DNA of 64,000 nucleotides from Tretioscincus oriximinensis. Lineage: Eukaryota; Chordata; Lepidosauria; Squamata; Gymnophthalmidae. Both the position numbers and the translations under genes were made by a program. The first letter of the stretch is position 1; the number at the start of each line of letters is the position of its first letter. The DNA is taken from contig JAJVDF010000139.1 in assembly GCA_022410635.1 (NCBI GenBank), positions 1,978,057 to 2,042,056 of the forward strand. The letters run 5' to 3'. The notes under the pieces were generated by a model. It was given only the letters and a program-made list of their open reading frames with translations, had not been told where the DNA came from and searched no databases. This document shows positions 32,728 through 43,850 of the stretch, one piece after another.

Positions 32728-32966
32728 GAGAGCAAGTTTGGTGTCGTGGTTAGATAGTTGGACTGATATCTGGTAGTCTCCCGGTTCAATTCCCCACTCC
32801 TCCATGAAAGCCAACTCACAGTTCTTTAGAACACTCTCTCAGCCCCACCTACTTCACAGGGTGTCTGTTGTGGAGAAAGCAATAAAAGCTATGTGAGCCA
32901 CCCTATGGTAGGCTGCCCTGAGGCCTTCGGGTATAGGGCAGGATATAAGTACACATAAATAAATGA
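32728..32966 (+). repeat. SINE-A, full length
   Basis: GCAAGTTTGGTGTCGTGGTTAG, exact B box GGTTCAATTCC, GCCCCACCTACTTCACAGGG, CCCTGAGGCCTTCGGGTATA and GGATATAAGTACACATAAAT. There is a small deletion before CTCACAGTTC. Confidence 0.87.
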
Positions 32967-33164
32967 CCTAGCAAAGGGGAACAGCTACACTTCCTATGTA
33001 TTTGAGATTTTTTTTTTCTTATTCTTTTTTGCTAGGATTTTATATGCAATTTTGTTTGGCTTTTATATATTAAAATGAGATTATTGTATCTTTTTATACA
33101 GATGTAGCCTGCTTAATAATGTGCCTGTACGTATTTAACTGCTTGTAAACCACCTTGGGAAGAC

Positions 33165-33485
33165 CAAAGGAAAAAGGAGGAACAGAATCTGTTTTTTATA
33201 CCTCACCCTTCTTACCTGATTCACCTGAAAGGACTCATAGAGGCTCGCAAGATTAACTTTCACCTGAAGGCTTACATCTATCCTATCTTCCCTACCAGAT
33301 TAGTGGTGGTACTGAAGAATCTACTTGAAATGTAGATTGCAAATCTACTTTCTTTTGAACAGCTGAGTTGGCTGAAGTGGAGGCCAGTAGAGGGCACTCA
33401 GCCCTCTCCACAGCCGACACAGGGCTTCGAGCACGGATCTCTTGCAGGAAAGTCTGTCTCTTAACCTCTGAGCCATTCATGCAAG
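33165..33485 (-). repeat. SINE-B, subfamily 2, full length
   Basis: In reverse orientation it runs from a tRNA-like head (ATGAATGGCTCAGAGGTTAAG) through CGAAGCCCTGTGTCGG, GTAGATTTGCAATCTACATT and AGATTCTTCAGTACCACC to GAAGGGTGAGGTATAAAAAAC. Confidence 0.82.
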
Positions 33486-34312
33486 ACACGTTAAGAAAAA
33501 TGTGATAATCATGGCAATCCTGAAAAGAATCATGGGTGGTGCAGAAGCACACAAAATTCCCCCTATTTCCAAGGTAACACAGTCAAAGAGAGNACCTGTA
33601 TAAAAGCGCTTCAGAAACTCTGCACACAAATCCCAGAGGGAGATTTCCATTTGTCTAAGCAACAGCAATGGTACTTAACAATATATGACATTACAGAGAT
33701 TCATGAGGTTAATAAAATCCACATGTAAACTTCCTGCCTAATATGTGGAGCTAGCAAGTTTCCTGTGATTTGTCTATACATTCTTCTGTCTTACCACTGA
33801 AAAGGCAGACGCACTCCGGACTTCCCTTGAAACGGTTTAATAGGAAATTCACCATCCAGTTACAAATGTACGTTAGGGAGGATTTGTTCATTCGTTCGTT
33901 CATTTAGGCACCAGGACAGATCTCAACAGTCGTTATTACTGAANTGTGTTGTGGGGATTGGCCTTCTATGCGAGATGACTGGCCAATCGCCCGCTTCCTG
34001 CACCGGAAGAGCTGCCTCCAAAATACCGTCATCCACACTAGCCAGAAGATTAGACCAGCAGTGACGGGGTGTGCAGGGGAAGGGAGGTGGCAGAACCGCC
34101 AGCACCAATAGTGGGTGGTGGGTGGGACTAATTTTTCGGAACTGGAGCAGATTTAGAGTAAACTTGTGAGCAGTAGCGGCTGGCCTCTGGGTTCATGGTG
34201 TTCGGCGAACACTCAGAGATTAAAATCAATGATAAAATCTCCTTTCATAGAGGAGCTGCCAACAAATAAAAAAATTCCAGGCAGCTTTTTTAATTGACAA
34301 AAGGGGTCGCCA
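33486..34312. other. Unique sequence
   Basis: No gene or repeat recognised. Positions 33930-34130 are GC-richer. Confidence 0.4.
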
Positions 34313-34482
34313 ATCCCAGAACCATAGAATCATAAAATCATAGAGTTGGAAGGGACCTCCAGGGTCATTGGGTCCAACTCCCTGCTTGATGCAGGATTCA
34401 TTAAACAATCCCAGAAAGATGACTGTCCAGTCTCTATATAGAACCATAGAATCATAGAGTTGGAAGGGACCTNCAGGGAGGG
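34313..34482 (-). mobile_element. CR1 LINE 3' end, second subfamily, duplicated
   Basis: CCATAGAATCATAAAATCAT, AGAGTTGGAAGGGACCTCC and GGTCATTGGGTCCAACTCCC are the hallmark of the sauropsid CR1 3' end with an ATTCTATG octamer tail, in reverse. A second start (ACCATAGAATCATAGAGTTGG) appears at 34442. Confidence 0.88.
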
Positions 34483-34816
34483 CTGCCTAGGAGGGGCTAC
34501 AGTCTCTCTCTCAGTCTCCGTACAGGTGCCATTTTGTATTGACACTCAACTTGCCTCCTCCCAGCCCCTTTCATAACTTTGCCAAGGCTGGAGGAAACTG
34601 CGCCCCCCCCCCCCCAAGCCCCAAACTGCACCAGCCACCACTGGTTGTGAGTATGGATTGGTTTCCTTGACTCTTACATGACTCCTTCCCCTTTAAGGTA
34701 ATTTCAGTATCTTTTAAAAAAAGAAAGAGCATGCAGATGGTAGGCCCTTATTCCAAGATACCATATAGAATAAGACACTTTGCAATTTGGATATCAAACT
34801 AAATCGAGGACTCATA

Positions 34817-35371
34817 GGCTGTGTCCTCACTAGGGGAAAAATGGGAGTGAAAGCTGTGTGGCTTTGCAGTGGGCACATGCAGTTCCCCTATAATCCACAG
34901 GGGGCGTGCTTTCGTGATGCTTCATTCGCAAAGCCACACGTTGCCGGAACGAAGTTCTCCCTTGAAAGCAATAATGGTGCATTTTTCCCAGTTCAGGCTA
35001 ACTGTGCTGGGTTTACCCATAGCAGGAGCGCCTCTGCGAGAATGCTGCCACGCACTGCCACTGTGCTTCCATGTTGTTTTAACCTGTGAAGAGGCAACAA
35101 CAGTTTTTAAAGTTTTTTGTTTTACGCACAAAGAAGTGTATACCTTTATCAATTTTTTGTAATTACAGATTTGGGCAAAAAAATATGGCGGAGCAAAGCT
35201 TGGAAAGAGGACCCTCTGAAAACAAATTACCCAACCGATGCAGCCGATAACTCCAGAAGCCCGTGCGAATTTTGTGCAGACAACGAAATGGAGCCGAATA
35301 ANGAAGAAAACAGCAGAGGGAATTGAATTCACTTCACAAACCGCTTCTTTCACCCCCACGAGATTGCAGCC
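34817..35371 (+). mobile_element. Non-autonomous DNA transposon G, copy 1
   Basis: It starts GGCTGTGTCCTCACTAGGGG and ends TTTCACCCCCACGAGATTGC followed by AGCC. Interior landmarks AGCTGTGTGGCTTTGCAGTG, CCTATAATCCACAGGGGGCG and GAATTGAATTCACTTCAC recur in reverse at 59774-60178. Open frames of up to 145 codons across it have no recognised domain. Confidence 0.6.
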
Positions 35372-36304
35372 ATAGTGGATTCATTCAGCATTTTGTCTTC
35401 CAGAACATGAATAATTTCAGGAAACCTAAAAGGAATCCTGTACAGTGAGGCAAATGTTACTATGCCAATACAAATGTCGCAAACCCAAACTAAACATCCT
35501 TCCGAGACCAACNAGTGTATAGGAGATTTCAAAGATCAACAAAAGGAGACTTGAACAAATTAATAATCCTCTCCTTCAGAAAATTAAACTTCACTCTGCT
35601 AAATTAGTTGACCTTCAANGTTTGCCCCAGGGGAATGATGTCAGAGCGGAGAGTTTTAGCTGAAGAAACAAAGGACAAAACCTGGTTGAGGCAGGATAGC
35701 TAATGGAGTGGATCGTACCGGCCGTGTTTATTTAGTGATCTTTAACAGGGACACAACNAAAGAAGGGAATTATAAACTGCCTGTATGCAGCATGTTAGCA
35801 TTACATTTCTGATCTTTTGCCTGTGGGCATGCTCCCATGTATGACAAGACGAAGCAAGGGCATCAAATGCAGAAACACACTGATTTAGGGTTCTTCCACA
35901 CAAGAGATTAATGTCAGTATGGAAGCGCCATTCAGGCAACTCTGCCACACGCCCCCCACTAGTTGTCACGAAGCCACTCGGTGCGACCCTCCATTTTTCT
36001 GCAACTTTTGGGTGTGGAGAAAGTTCAATTTTGTGACGGAGAGCCCTGGAATCTGCTCACAAAGCCACGTGCGTCATTCCCATTTGCTGCCAGGGTGAGA
36101 GTTTGTATCGGCGTACTCCTTGCNATTAGGCCTNTGCTGCCACACAAGAATAAGGNACATGTGGCTTGGGATAGCCTGACAACCCGGGCTATAAGCCTGC
36201 GTGTGGTAAAAGTGTTGCCTTGAAAAAAACCATTCAGCAATTTGCTTTGTTTAAAGATGGTGAAAAAATTATCCTTTGGCTGCATCCACATGTATAAAGT
36301 TTTA
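35372..36304. other. Mostly unique sequence, possible decayed DNA transposon
   Basis: No gene supported. Around 35885-36215 the GC-rich sequence with GGTTCTTCCACACAAGAG and GCTGCCACACAAGAATAAGG resembles transposon G in style, but I could not align it. Confidence 0.35.
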
Positions 36305-36640
36305 CATTACAGATGGGGTTCCAGACGTAAACAACAACAAACTGCTGGCTTCCTGTTTCTCTACTTCCTGACAGAATTTTGGCTTCCTGTTTTGTGGTTG
36401 TAAGTTGTGTTTCTGCCTGCTTTTCTATACTGTTTTTTTCCATGATGCCCAGCAGCTTCACAAAGCCGGCAGTAGCAGCAGCAACAGCCCAAATGCAAAA
36501 ATAGTGAAACAGCTGTTGTTGTGCTCTTAATGTGGCNTGCTNGGAAGTATAGTCAGAGCAGTGAGCAGTTTCTTCTGCCCAGCCTGTGTGGGGCCCTGGC
36601 CTGTAGACTACAGCTCCCAGCCTGCACCACAACTAACCCT
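36305..36640 (+). repeat. Unclassified interspersed repeat E, copy 4
   Basis: GGTTCCAGACGTAAACAACA, TTCCTGTTTCTCTACTTCC, TTTCTGCCTGCTTTTCTATA, GCCCAGCAGCTTCACAAAGC and AGACTACAGCTCCCAGCCTG are all present in order. Confidence 0.78.
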
Positions 36641-38337
36641 GGGAAGCAGGAAGCCTCTCTTTAGCCAATCTGTGCCCAGATTTGCTACTACAAGAAGCTG
36701 GCTGAGGGACCCATCTATAATAGTGTTAAATTGAGTTCTCTTCAACTTGTAATTGTGNGNATACAGCTGTGATTGCAATAAGAATCTCCAATATTTCAGT
36801 TTTTCCTCCTAGTAGTTCTCTGCTGGTTTTGTGTCACCTGGATGTATCCTTAGTCTATATCTAGTAGAGGACAGCCATCCCAAAACCCATTAATGGAACA
36901 GCCTTCAAGCCCCCCACCCCTATTACATTGACTTCCTGCTGTCCTGGGGCAGTGGTCACTATTCTTACCACCACTTTTCTGCTTGGCGAGGCCAGTGATG
37001 ACCCATGCAGTTGGCCGCACTATCTGCAAGGGGGGTAGGCATGTCTTGACCAAATCGTGTGCCTTCCTGTCGGTGGACAGTAATGATACCTATTGCCATC
37101 ATGTAGAATGACGATCATGGCGATTTGTGGGACAAAAATTAGTTAAATTAGGATCTGCTACAAACCTTGCTGGATTTAAAAAGATTTGAGCCCTCTTAAT
37201 TGACCAGGGATTGATGATGTGTCATTTTAGCATTCGTTGTTCTTCATCTTTTCAAGAAGTTTGTTGACAGATTAAATTTTCTTTCTGGTTAGTTAACTGA
37301 GGTTGCCATTTTTAAGTTAACTTGAAGTTGTTTCGGAAAAGATGTTGAAAGCCAAAACCTAAATCTGGTGTTAACAACTCCATGAATTCCATTTTCCACT
37401 CATTCCCAACAGTTAACCTTGATGCTAGCTGTCGATTGACATCCAGTAACTTGTTCTCCAGCGTCAAGCCAGCAACCTTGATTTAGGAAGAGAGGTATAA
37501 TCCAATATGTCTTGTTACACTTTTCTGCCTTTTCATTTTCCTTNCCAACTGCTGTGAGAAATGTGGGAAGTATCATATTCATTATTCAAACTGATAACAT
37601 GAGAGGTTCCAAAGACATTGTTTGCAAAACTTCTGAATCAATATGTCAAGTAGTGCAGATCCGTGTCATGTTACAGAGTGTTATGTCCTAATCTGACATG
37701 ATAAGATTACATGATGTATTTGATCTCGAGGCAAGAATCCCTTTGAAATGTTCAGAAGACTTATAACCCATCAGGTATTTTTTTAANTTTTTTTATTATT
37801 ATTATTATGGAAACGGAGGTCAAAATCTGCAAGTAATTTAATGGCCATACATCTNAACTCTTGTCAAACTAGATCTCCCAGCATGAGTGCTACAGGAAGC
37901 TTTCTTGGGGCCTTAGTTATTCCAGATGTGATGCCCACATTTTCAGTGGACTTCCGCCCAAACTTAGGACCATTCAGGATCAAGGAGTTTTAAGCTTCGT
38001 TTGATCCTATTCTGATGATCTTTCACTATTATTTGCTTCAAAATAGCACACTGAAATGAGACTGGTTCATCATAAAATAAATAGAATATGTATTCATTTT
38101 TTTGTCTTTATGAGTTTGTTGTCATCCACCTTAAAAAGGGAAGGACCTATTCTTCAAGGCTGTTCTTAAAGCCTTTTTGCGCTAGANTTTATTCTGGATT
38201 AAATCATAGAATTGGGACCCTGGTTGAGTCTTGCTTAGTTCTGCAGTCCACATGTGGACGGTAGGTCCTTGTTCTGATGTATAATCTAGCAATAGAGGAG
38301 GTTTTTGTGATTTCTGGGCAGGACAGACCTGAGCAGT
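36641..38337. other. Unique sequence
   Basis: About 1.7 kb without recognised repeat apart from a short (ATT)n at 37793-37810. No gene is supported. Confidence 0.4.
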
Positions 38338-38445
38338 GGGTGGGGCCTGGGTTAGGGGCAAGACACAGGCAGGGGTGGGGCCTGGGCAGGGGGTGGGGCC
38401 TGGGCAGGGGGTGGGGGTGGGGCCTGGGCAGGGGAGGGCTGGTCA
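38338..38445 (+). repeat. G-rich minisatellite
   Basis: Tandem GGGTGGGGCCTGGGCAGG units of about 18 bases, with variants (GGGTGGGGGTGGGGCCTG). Many closely spaced G runs give quadruplex potential on the plus strand. Confidence 0.88.
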
Positions 38446-38561
38446 ATGGGGCTTTGGACCTTAAGTGATCTTACACATACCAAAATGGCTCTTGGCAGAA
38501 AAAAGGTTCCCNGCCTCTGATCTCGAAAAAGGTCCATGCAGAAAGTGTCTTAGGCTGCATT

Positions 38562-38875
38562 CATAAGGAAGAAGAAAAACTGGNTTCTTATGTCCCNCTT
38601 TTCTCATCTTTCAAAGNGACTCAAAGCGGCTTACAAGGGTATTTTTGCCCAAAGGCTGACATTCTATCTTCCCCACCAGGCTGTGATGGTTCCCATTTAT
38701 CTACTTACAGTCAGTTGCAANTTCTTGTAATTCTTGCTTTCGAATAGCTGGGTTGGCTAGCTACAGGCTGGTGGAAGGTGCTCAGCCCTCCCCACNTCCC
38801 ACACAGGGCTTCCAAACACCATATCCCAGGTGAGAGACGGATTCCTTAGCGACTGAGCTATCTGTGCTTGCTTGT
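38562..38875 (-). repeat. SINE-B, subfamily 1, full length
   Basis: In reverse it starts CAAGCACAGATAGCTCAGTC (A-box-like TAGCTCAGTCG). It continues CCCTGTGTGGGANGTGGGG, GGGCTGAGCACCTTCCACC, GATAAATGGGAACCATCAC and ends CAGTTTTTCTTCTTC. This is the best full-length reference for the family here. Confidence 0.87.
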
Positions 38876-39292
38876 ATACCGGTTTANCTGTTTAGTCTCG
38901 TTCATACCTTTTACAGCATATTCCGAGTTTTGCTGTTCTTCNGTCCCTAACAAGCGAGATTTTCTCTGCACATGACACTGTCTCCCATGTGCCATGTTTG
39001 TCAAGAGAAGTCCAGTTGTCCCTCTTCCCAAATGCTATTGGATACTTTGCCGTCAATACCAGGTTTTCACGTCTGTCTCTCACCCTCACAGTTTCTTGTC
39101 AAAATTATGCACACATCACACAGGAATCCTATGTAGTAGCTTGACAGCTGTGTAAACCAGTAAACCAGTGCTCTGATTACTAGGCTGTTAAACCCAAAAT
39201 ACGTTGGTTTATATAATGATTTGATATGGTAACTGCAACACAAATTCCACTTGCAAGGGTTTCATTGACACAGCCTTACAGTCAGTGATTTA
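38876..39292. other. Unique sequence
   Basis: No gene or repeat recognised. Confidence 0.4.
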
Positions 39293-39395
39293 GGCCTTGT
39301 CCCCACGGGGCCTTATCCAGGGTTATGTCTCGGGAGAGTGTTTGGCCATCCACATTCCAGTACAGACCTTGGCAGGCTCCAGAGTGTGGGCGCCG
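39293..39395. mobile_element. MITE M2 fragment
   Basis: GGCCTTGTCCCCACGGGGCC, TGGCCATCCACATTCCAG and CTTGGCAGGCTCCAGAG match M2 left end and interior. Confidence 0.5.
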
Positions 39396-39697
39396 CCACA
39401 GAGAAGGCNTTCTCTGTATCCCTACGCCTTGCATCTCTGAAGGGAGAGGAGCAACAGAAGGCCTCCCCACCCCCAGATCTTAACGCACAGACAGGGCTTA
39501 TGGGAGATAAGCCAGGGCTCAAGCCGCGTGCATCTGTGCCATTGCTCTTTGGCATCATTTAGGTTCCCATGCTAAAAGGACCTCTGTCCTTGATCCTAGG
39601 CAGCTGTTTCCAGACACAACAGCAACATAGGATTAGATATAGACCCAAGCCTGGCAGACAGAAACTACATTATCCTGGACCAAACCATTTCTGAGAG

Positions 39698-40180
39698 AGC
39701 CAGTTTGGTGTAGTGGTTCGAGTGTTGAACTCTTACCTGGTAGTCTCCTGGTTNGATTCCCCACTACTCCATGAAAAGCCAGCTGGGTAGACTGACCAAA
39801 GGACCCCTTTGGGGGGGGGGGGGTTGAAAACCTGTTTTTGGGGTGCCTCCCATTTTTTCTGAGGAAAACAAATTAAAAAACAAAACATTTTTCCAAAAAA
39901 AAAANTTTTTTTGAAAAATAAATCCTCAGAAAAAACTGGGAGGCACCCCAAAACCGGGTTTTCAAACTCCCCAAAAGGGGTTATCTGGTCAGACTACAGC
40001 TGGATGACCTTGGGCCAGCCACAGTTCTTTAGAACTCTCTCAGCCCCACCTACTTACCAGGGTGTCTGTTGTAGAAAAAAAGCAGCAACAGCTATGTACG
40101 CCACCCTATGATTGGCCGCCCTGAGACCTTCGGGTATGGGGCNGGATATAAGTACAAATAAATAAATAAGTAAATAAATT
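39698..40180 (+). repeat. SINE-A, full length, split by MITE M1
   Basis: AGCCAGTTTGGTGTAGTGG to GAAAAGCCAGCTGGG (39787), then after the inserted M1 it resumes CAGCTGGATGACCTTGGGCC (39997) and runs to the (AAAT)n tail. Subtracting the insert gives a normal SINE-A. Confidence 0.88.
39788..39995. mobile_element. hAT-type MITE M1 inserted in SINE-A
   Basis: The ends are TAGACTGACCAAAGGACCCC and GGGGTTATCTGGTCAGACT. CAGCTGG of the SINE is present on both sides, with the eighth base ambiguous. A known target sequence makes the duplication unambiguous in nature. Confidence 0.85.
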
Positions 40181-40779
40181 CTCTAGTGCCAGTTCATTAA
40201 AAATATGATGCTGATTCCTCCAACATTCCTTGTTAACTACTAAGGGGCTTTGAAATATGAGTTGCAACTCAGACTTATGTTATGAACGATTAATCTGACA
40301 CGGTTGTTTGGGTGACAGCCATTGGCAACTATTTAGAACACAGGCCACAGATCTCTCCTATCTGTGTCTTCCCAAAGCTGCTGCGTTTTTTTCCCCCTGT
40401 TCTTCAGCAGTTGATCTAGCTATCTTGTGTCATATCCATGCCTCAAGATAACAAAGTACACGTGCGTATTTATCACTTGAACTCTGGAGCTGCATCTGAC
40501 ATCTTGTTGCTTCCAGGTCGTCTTTTACAAATAGATCGTGTATTCCTGATAATGTAATACAGCTGCGTGTACCTTCTGTCACAAGTATGACGTGCAGGAG
40601 GGTATTGGCGCTCATTAAAAAGGAGAGAAAATAAAATGCTTCTTTAGGTGGAGTCAGCAACTGAGGGGTCCGAGCACCTTCCATGTTAAACCATGTTCAG
40701 TAAACTATGCAGCGTATAAGTCACGGGCTACAAGGAAACAGTCAGGGAAGCCTGGGTCCAGAAAATCTTCAGGTACATC
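40181..40779. other. Unique sequence
   Basis: No gene or repeat recognised. Confidence 0.4.
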
Positions 40780-41510
40780 TTAAGAACATAAGAACATAAG
40801 AACATAAGAAGAGCCATACTGGATCAGGCCACAGCCCAATGAGTCCAGCATTCTGTGTCACACAGAGGCCCACCAGATGCACCTGGGCAGCCTGAACAGA
40901 GGAAAGCAAAATATGCTGCTCCTGTTCGTGACTCCCTGCAAATGGTATTTCAANAGTCCTGCCTGTTGCTCCATCCCGGAGGCTACATCCAGACAACTAT
41001 CTTAGTATCCATTTAGATCCTTAGTGTCCATAAACCTGTCTAATCCTGTCTTGAAACTATCCAAGCTGTTAGCTACCATTACCTCTTCAGGAAGTAAATT
41101 CCACAGGCCAATGACCCTCTGGGTGAAAAAATACTTTCCTTTGTCTGTTCTCACTTTTCTACCCAACAGTTTCAAGGAGGGCCCTCTGGTCCTTGTGTTG
41201 TGTGATAGAGAAAACATTTTTTCTCTATTCACCCTGTCGATCCCATGCATGATTTTGTACACTTCAATCAGATCACCCCTCAAATGTCTCCTTTCAAGGC
41301 TGAAGAGGCCCAGACGTTGCAGCCTTGCTTCGTAAGGGAGGTGCTCCAGACCCTTGATCATTTTTGTTGCCCTTTTCTGCACCTTCTCCAGTTCCAAAAT
41401 ATCCCTCTTGAGATGTGGTGACCAGAATTGAACACAGTATTCCAAATGTGGCCTCACCACAGATTTATAAAGAGGCAAAACAACATTTGCTGACTTGTTT
41501 TCGATTCCTT
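40780..41510 (-). mobile_element. CR1-type LINE, 3' part with ORF2 end
   Basis: The plus strand begins with three TAAGAACA octamers (the 3' tail in reverse), then AGAGCCATACTGGATCAGGC and the CR1 3' region. From about 41002 it continues into the coding end of ORF2. It is the longest CR1 piece in the window and the reference for the other fragments. The 5' part of the LINE is missing, as is usual for CR1. Confidence 0.9.
41002..41478 (-). pseudogene. CR1 ORF2 reverse-transcriptase C-terminal fragment (open frame)
   Basis: The frame has 158 codons with no stop. It contains LYKSVVRPHLEYCVQFWSPH near its start, then RATKMIKGLEHLPYEARLQR and LGLFSLERRHLRGDLIEVYK, and FFTQRVIGLWNLLPEEVM near the end. 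This order is typical of the region after the reverse transcriptase catalytic core in CR1/L2-clade LINEs. The catalytic part and the endonuclease are absent, so it cannot move by itself. Its uninterrupted frame suggests a fairly young copy compared with 5858 and 41970. Confidence 0.9.
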
Positions 41511-41521
41511 TCCTAATTAAG

Positions 41522-41580
41522 CAGACAGTAGGAGCTCATGTTAATCTCCAAGGTGCTACAAGACCCCCTTGCTAAATTCA
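41522..41580 (+). mobile_element. Penelope-like end fragment
   Basis: GTTAATCTCCAAGGTGCTAC, then AAGACCCCCTTGCTAAATTC, as in the ends near 14.7 kb. Confidence 0.6.
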
Positions 41581-41744
41581 TGGGCTAGAGATGCATGTTT
41601 TATTGCATCTTGCATATATGCAAACCTGTTATATACATGTACAAAAGATGCTTTAATTCACACCAAAGGAAAGTAAATCACTTTCAAAGATCATCCTCTG
41701 ATGGGCTTAAAGAAGGAACAGAAACACCGGCATCTGCATATCCC

Positions 41745-41945
41745 AGAGTACTGGACTCTTGTCTGGTAGTCTCCTAGTTCGATTCCACACTCCTCCTTGA
41801 AGCCAGCTGGGTAATCATGAGCCAATCACAGTTCTGTAGAACTCACTCAGCCACACCTACTTCACAGGGCGTCTGTTGTGGAGAAAGCAATAAAAGCTAT
41901 GTGCGCAACTTTTAGTTAAAGGGGCATTATAAATATCATTATCAT
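41745..41945 (+). repeat. SINE-A, head-truncated
   Basis: GTACTGGACTCTTGTCTGG, B box AGTTCGATTCC, GAAGCCAGCTGGGTAATC and CACACCTACTTCACAGGG are seen. The tail ends GCATTATAAATATCATTATC. Confidence 0.82.
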
Positions 41946-41967
41946 CATCACTGTCATTGTCATTATT

Positions 41968-42890
41968 ATTAGAACATAAGAGAAGCCCTGCTGAATGGGG
42001 CCGTAGCTCTTCTAGTCCAGCATTCTGTCTCTCCCACAGTAGCTCACCAATTGTACCTGGGCAGTCTCAAGAAGGAGAAGCAGACCCCTCTCCTCTTCTC
42101 GACTCCTTGCAGATGGCATTTCAGGAATCTGCCTGTTGCTTCATCTGGGAGGCTGTATCAAGACATCCACCCTAGTAGCTATTTATACCCATGGTCCGAG
42201 AACTTGTCTAATCCTGTCTTAAAGCTATCCAGGCTGTTAGCNACCACCACCTCATCTGGAAGTAAATTCCAAAGGCCAATGACCCTCTGGGTGAAAAAAT
42301 GCTTTCTTTTGTCTGTCCTAAANCTTCTGTTCACCAGTTTCAAGCAATGCTCCCTGGTCAAACTGTTGTGTGATGGAGAAAATATTTTTTCTCTATTCAC
42401 CTTATCATCCCATGCCTGATNTTATACACTTCAATCAGATAAAACTCTGAACTGCCATCTTTTGAAGCTGAAGAAGCCCAGACGTTGTAGGCAAGGGAGA
42501 TGCTCCAACCCCTTGATCATTCTTNTTGCCCTTTCCTGCACCTTCTCCAGTTCCAAATATCTTCTCTGAGATGTGGTCAGCAGAACTGTGCACAGTATTC
42601 CAAATGTGGCCTCACCATAGATTTATAAAGAGGCAAAACAACATTTGCCAACATTTGTTTTCAATTCTCCTCCTAATTATTCCTATCATTGTATTTGCTT
42701 TTATCACTGCTGCTGCACCCTGGGTTGACACCTTCATTGAACTATCCGCCAACATCCCAAGATCCTTTCCCTCTGTGTCACAGAAATCTTGCTTCCCATC
42801 AGTTGGTAGGGGTAACTGGGGTTCTTTGCCCCAGTGTGCATGACATTGCACTTGCTTAAGTTGAAGTGCATTTGTCACTTTGTTGCAAAT
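41968..42890 (-). mobile_element. CR1-type LINE, 3' part with decayed ORF2 end
   Basis: The whole 0.9 kb is collinear with the 40780-41510 copy and extends further into ORF2 (AGATGTGGTCAGCAGAACTG, AGTTGAAGTGCATTTGTCAC). Several frameshifts and Ns break the frame. Confidence 0.88.
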
Positions 42891-43689
42891 TATTAGCAAG
42901 CAAATTTTCAGCTGATTTTAAGAGTGTGCATACGCAGCCTTAGATGCTATTTGAATGCACGTCTCAACATGCATCGGATAGGTACCTCCATTTTTTCAGT
43001 ACTGCAAGAGTTAATGGATGCAGCAGCTGCCTTTGGTATTATGAATCAGTGGAAAGGAAAAGGAAGTGACAATGAAAACAGACAGCACTGGAGCTGGGAG
43101 AGAAACATGCTTCTTGTGCACTTATTAGGACAAGCATCGTATGGGCAAATTTTGGGTTGTTTTTAAAAGAATCCACCCGTGTTGAAGAAAGAAAACGTCC
43201 AGCACAGTGGAAGCATTATGAAAACTGCCTGCTAGTAAGGATACAATAATAGCTCATTTCCTGATCATTAATCCAGACATCGTGTAATCAGTCAAAGGCA
43301 TCCATTTTCTTTTGCAGCTATTTCTGAAACTGCTGCCCCTATTGTCACCAGTGCAAGGGACCCTTGACTCAGCAGTGCATGTCTTTCTTTAATTAGAGCC
43401 TGTGATAACCTGTGGTCAAGCTCAGTTTGCCCATGGTCATCTATCATCATGCCTGAGCTCCCTGGCATCAATCTCAGATCCAGAGACAGCTGGAATGGGA
43501 GCACCAGTGGAGACAGAAGACGACACATTGTGCATAAATGGAAATGACACTGCAGTGGCCACTATATTCAAGCCAAGTGTCTATCCAATTCTTGCCTCCT
43601 ATCTTGGTTGTAGCCTCTATCAGAAACCAAGGGAANGTCAGAATCGGTGGCAGAGTTTGGAAGCTTAAGTATCTCCTCTTTTGAATGAC
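42891..43689. other. Unique sequence
   Basis: No gene recognised. GTGCATACGCAGCCTTAG near 42928 resembles a GGCTGC-type transposon end. Confidence 0.4.
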
Positions 43690-43850
43690 ACACATAAGAA
43701 CATAAGAACGTAAGAAGAGCCATACTGGATCAGGCCACAGCTCATCAAGTCCAGCATTCTGTGTCACACAGAGGCCCACCAGATGCACCTGGGCAGTCCG
43801 AAAAGAGGAAAGCAAAATATGCACCTGTTCATGACTCCCTGCAAATCAGA
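43690..43850 (-). mobile_element. CR1-type LINE, 3' end
   Basis: Octamers TAAGAACA, AGAGCCATACTGGATCAGGC, CAGAGGCCCACCAGATGCAC and GCACCTGTTCATGACTCCC. The copy then stops. Confidence 0.88.

Noticed and set aside
34922..35359. 145-codon minus-strand frame
   Set aside because: It lies fully inside DNA transposon G and is not preserved in the other copy.
38830..38875. tRNA gene on the minus strand
   Set aside because: It is the SINE-B head with body and tail attached.
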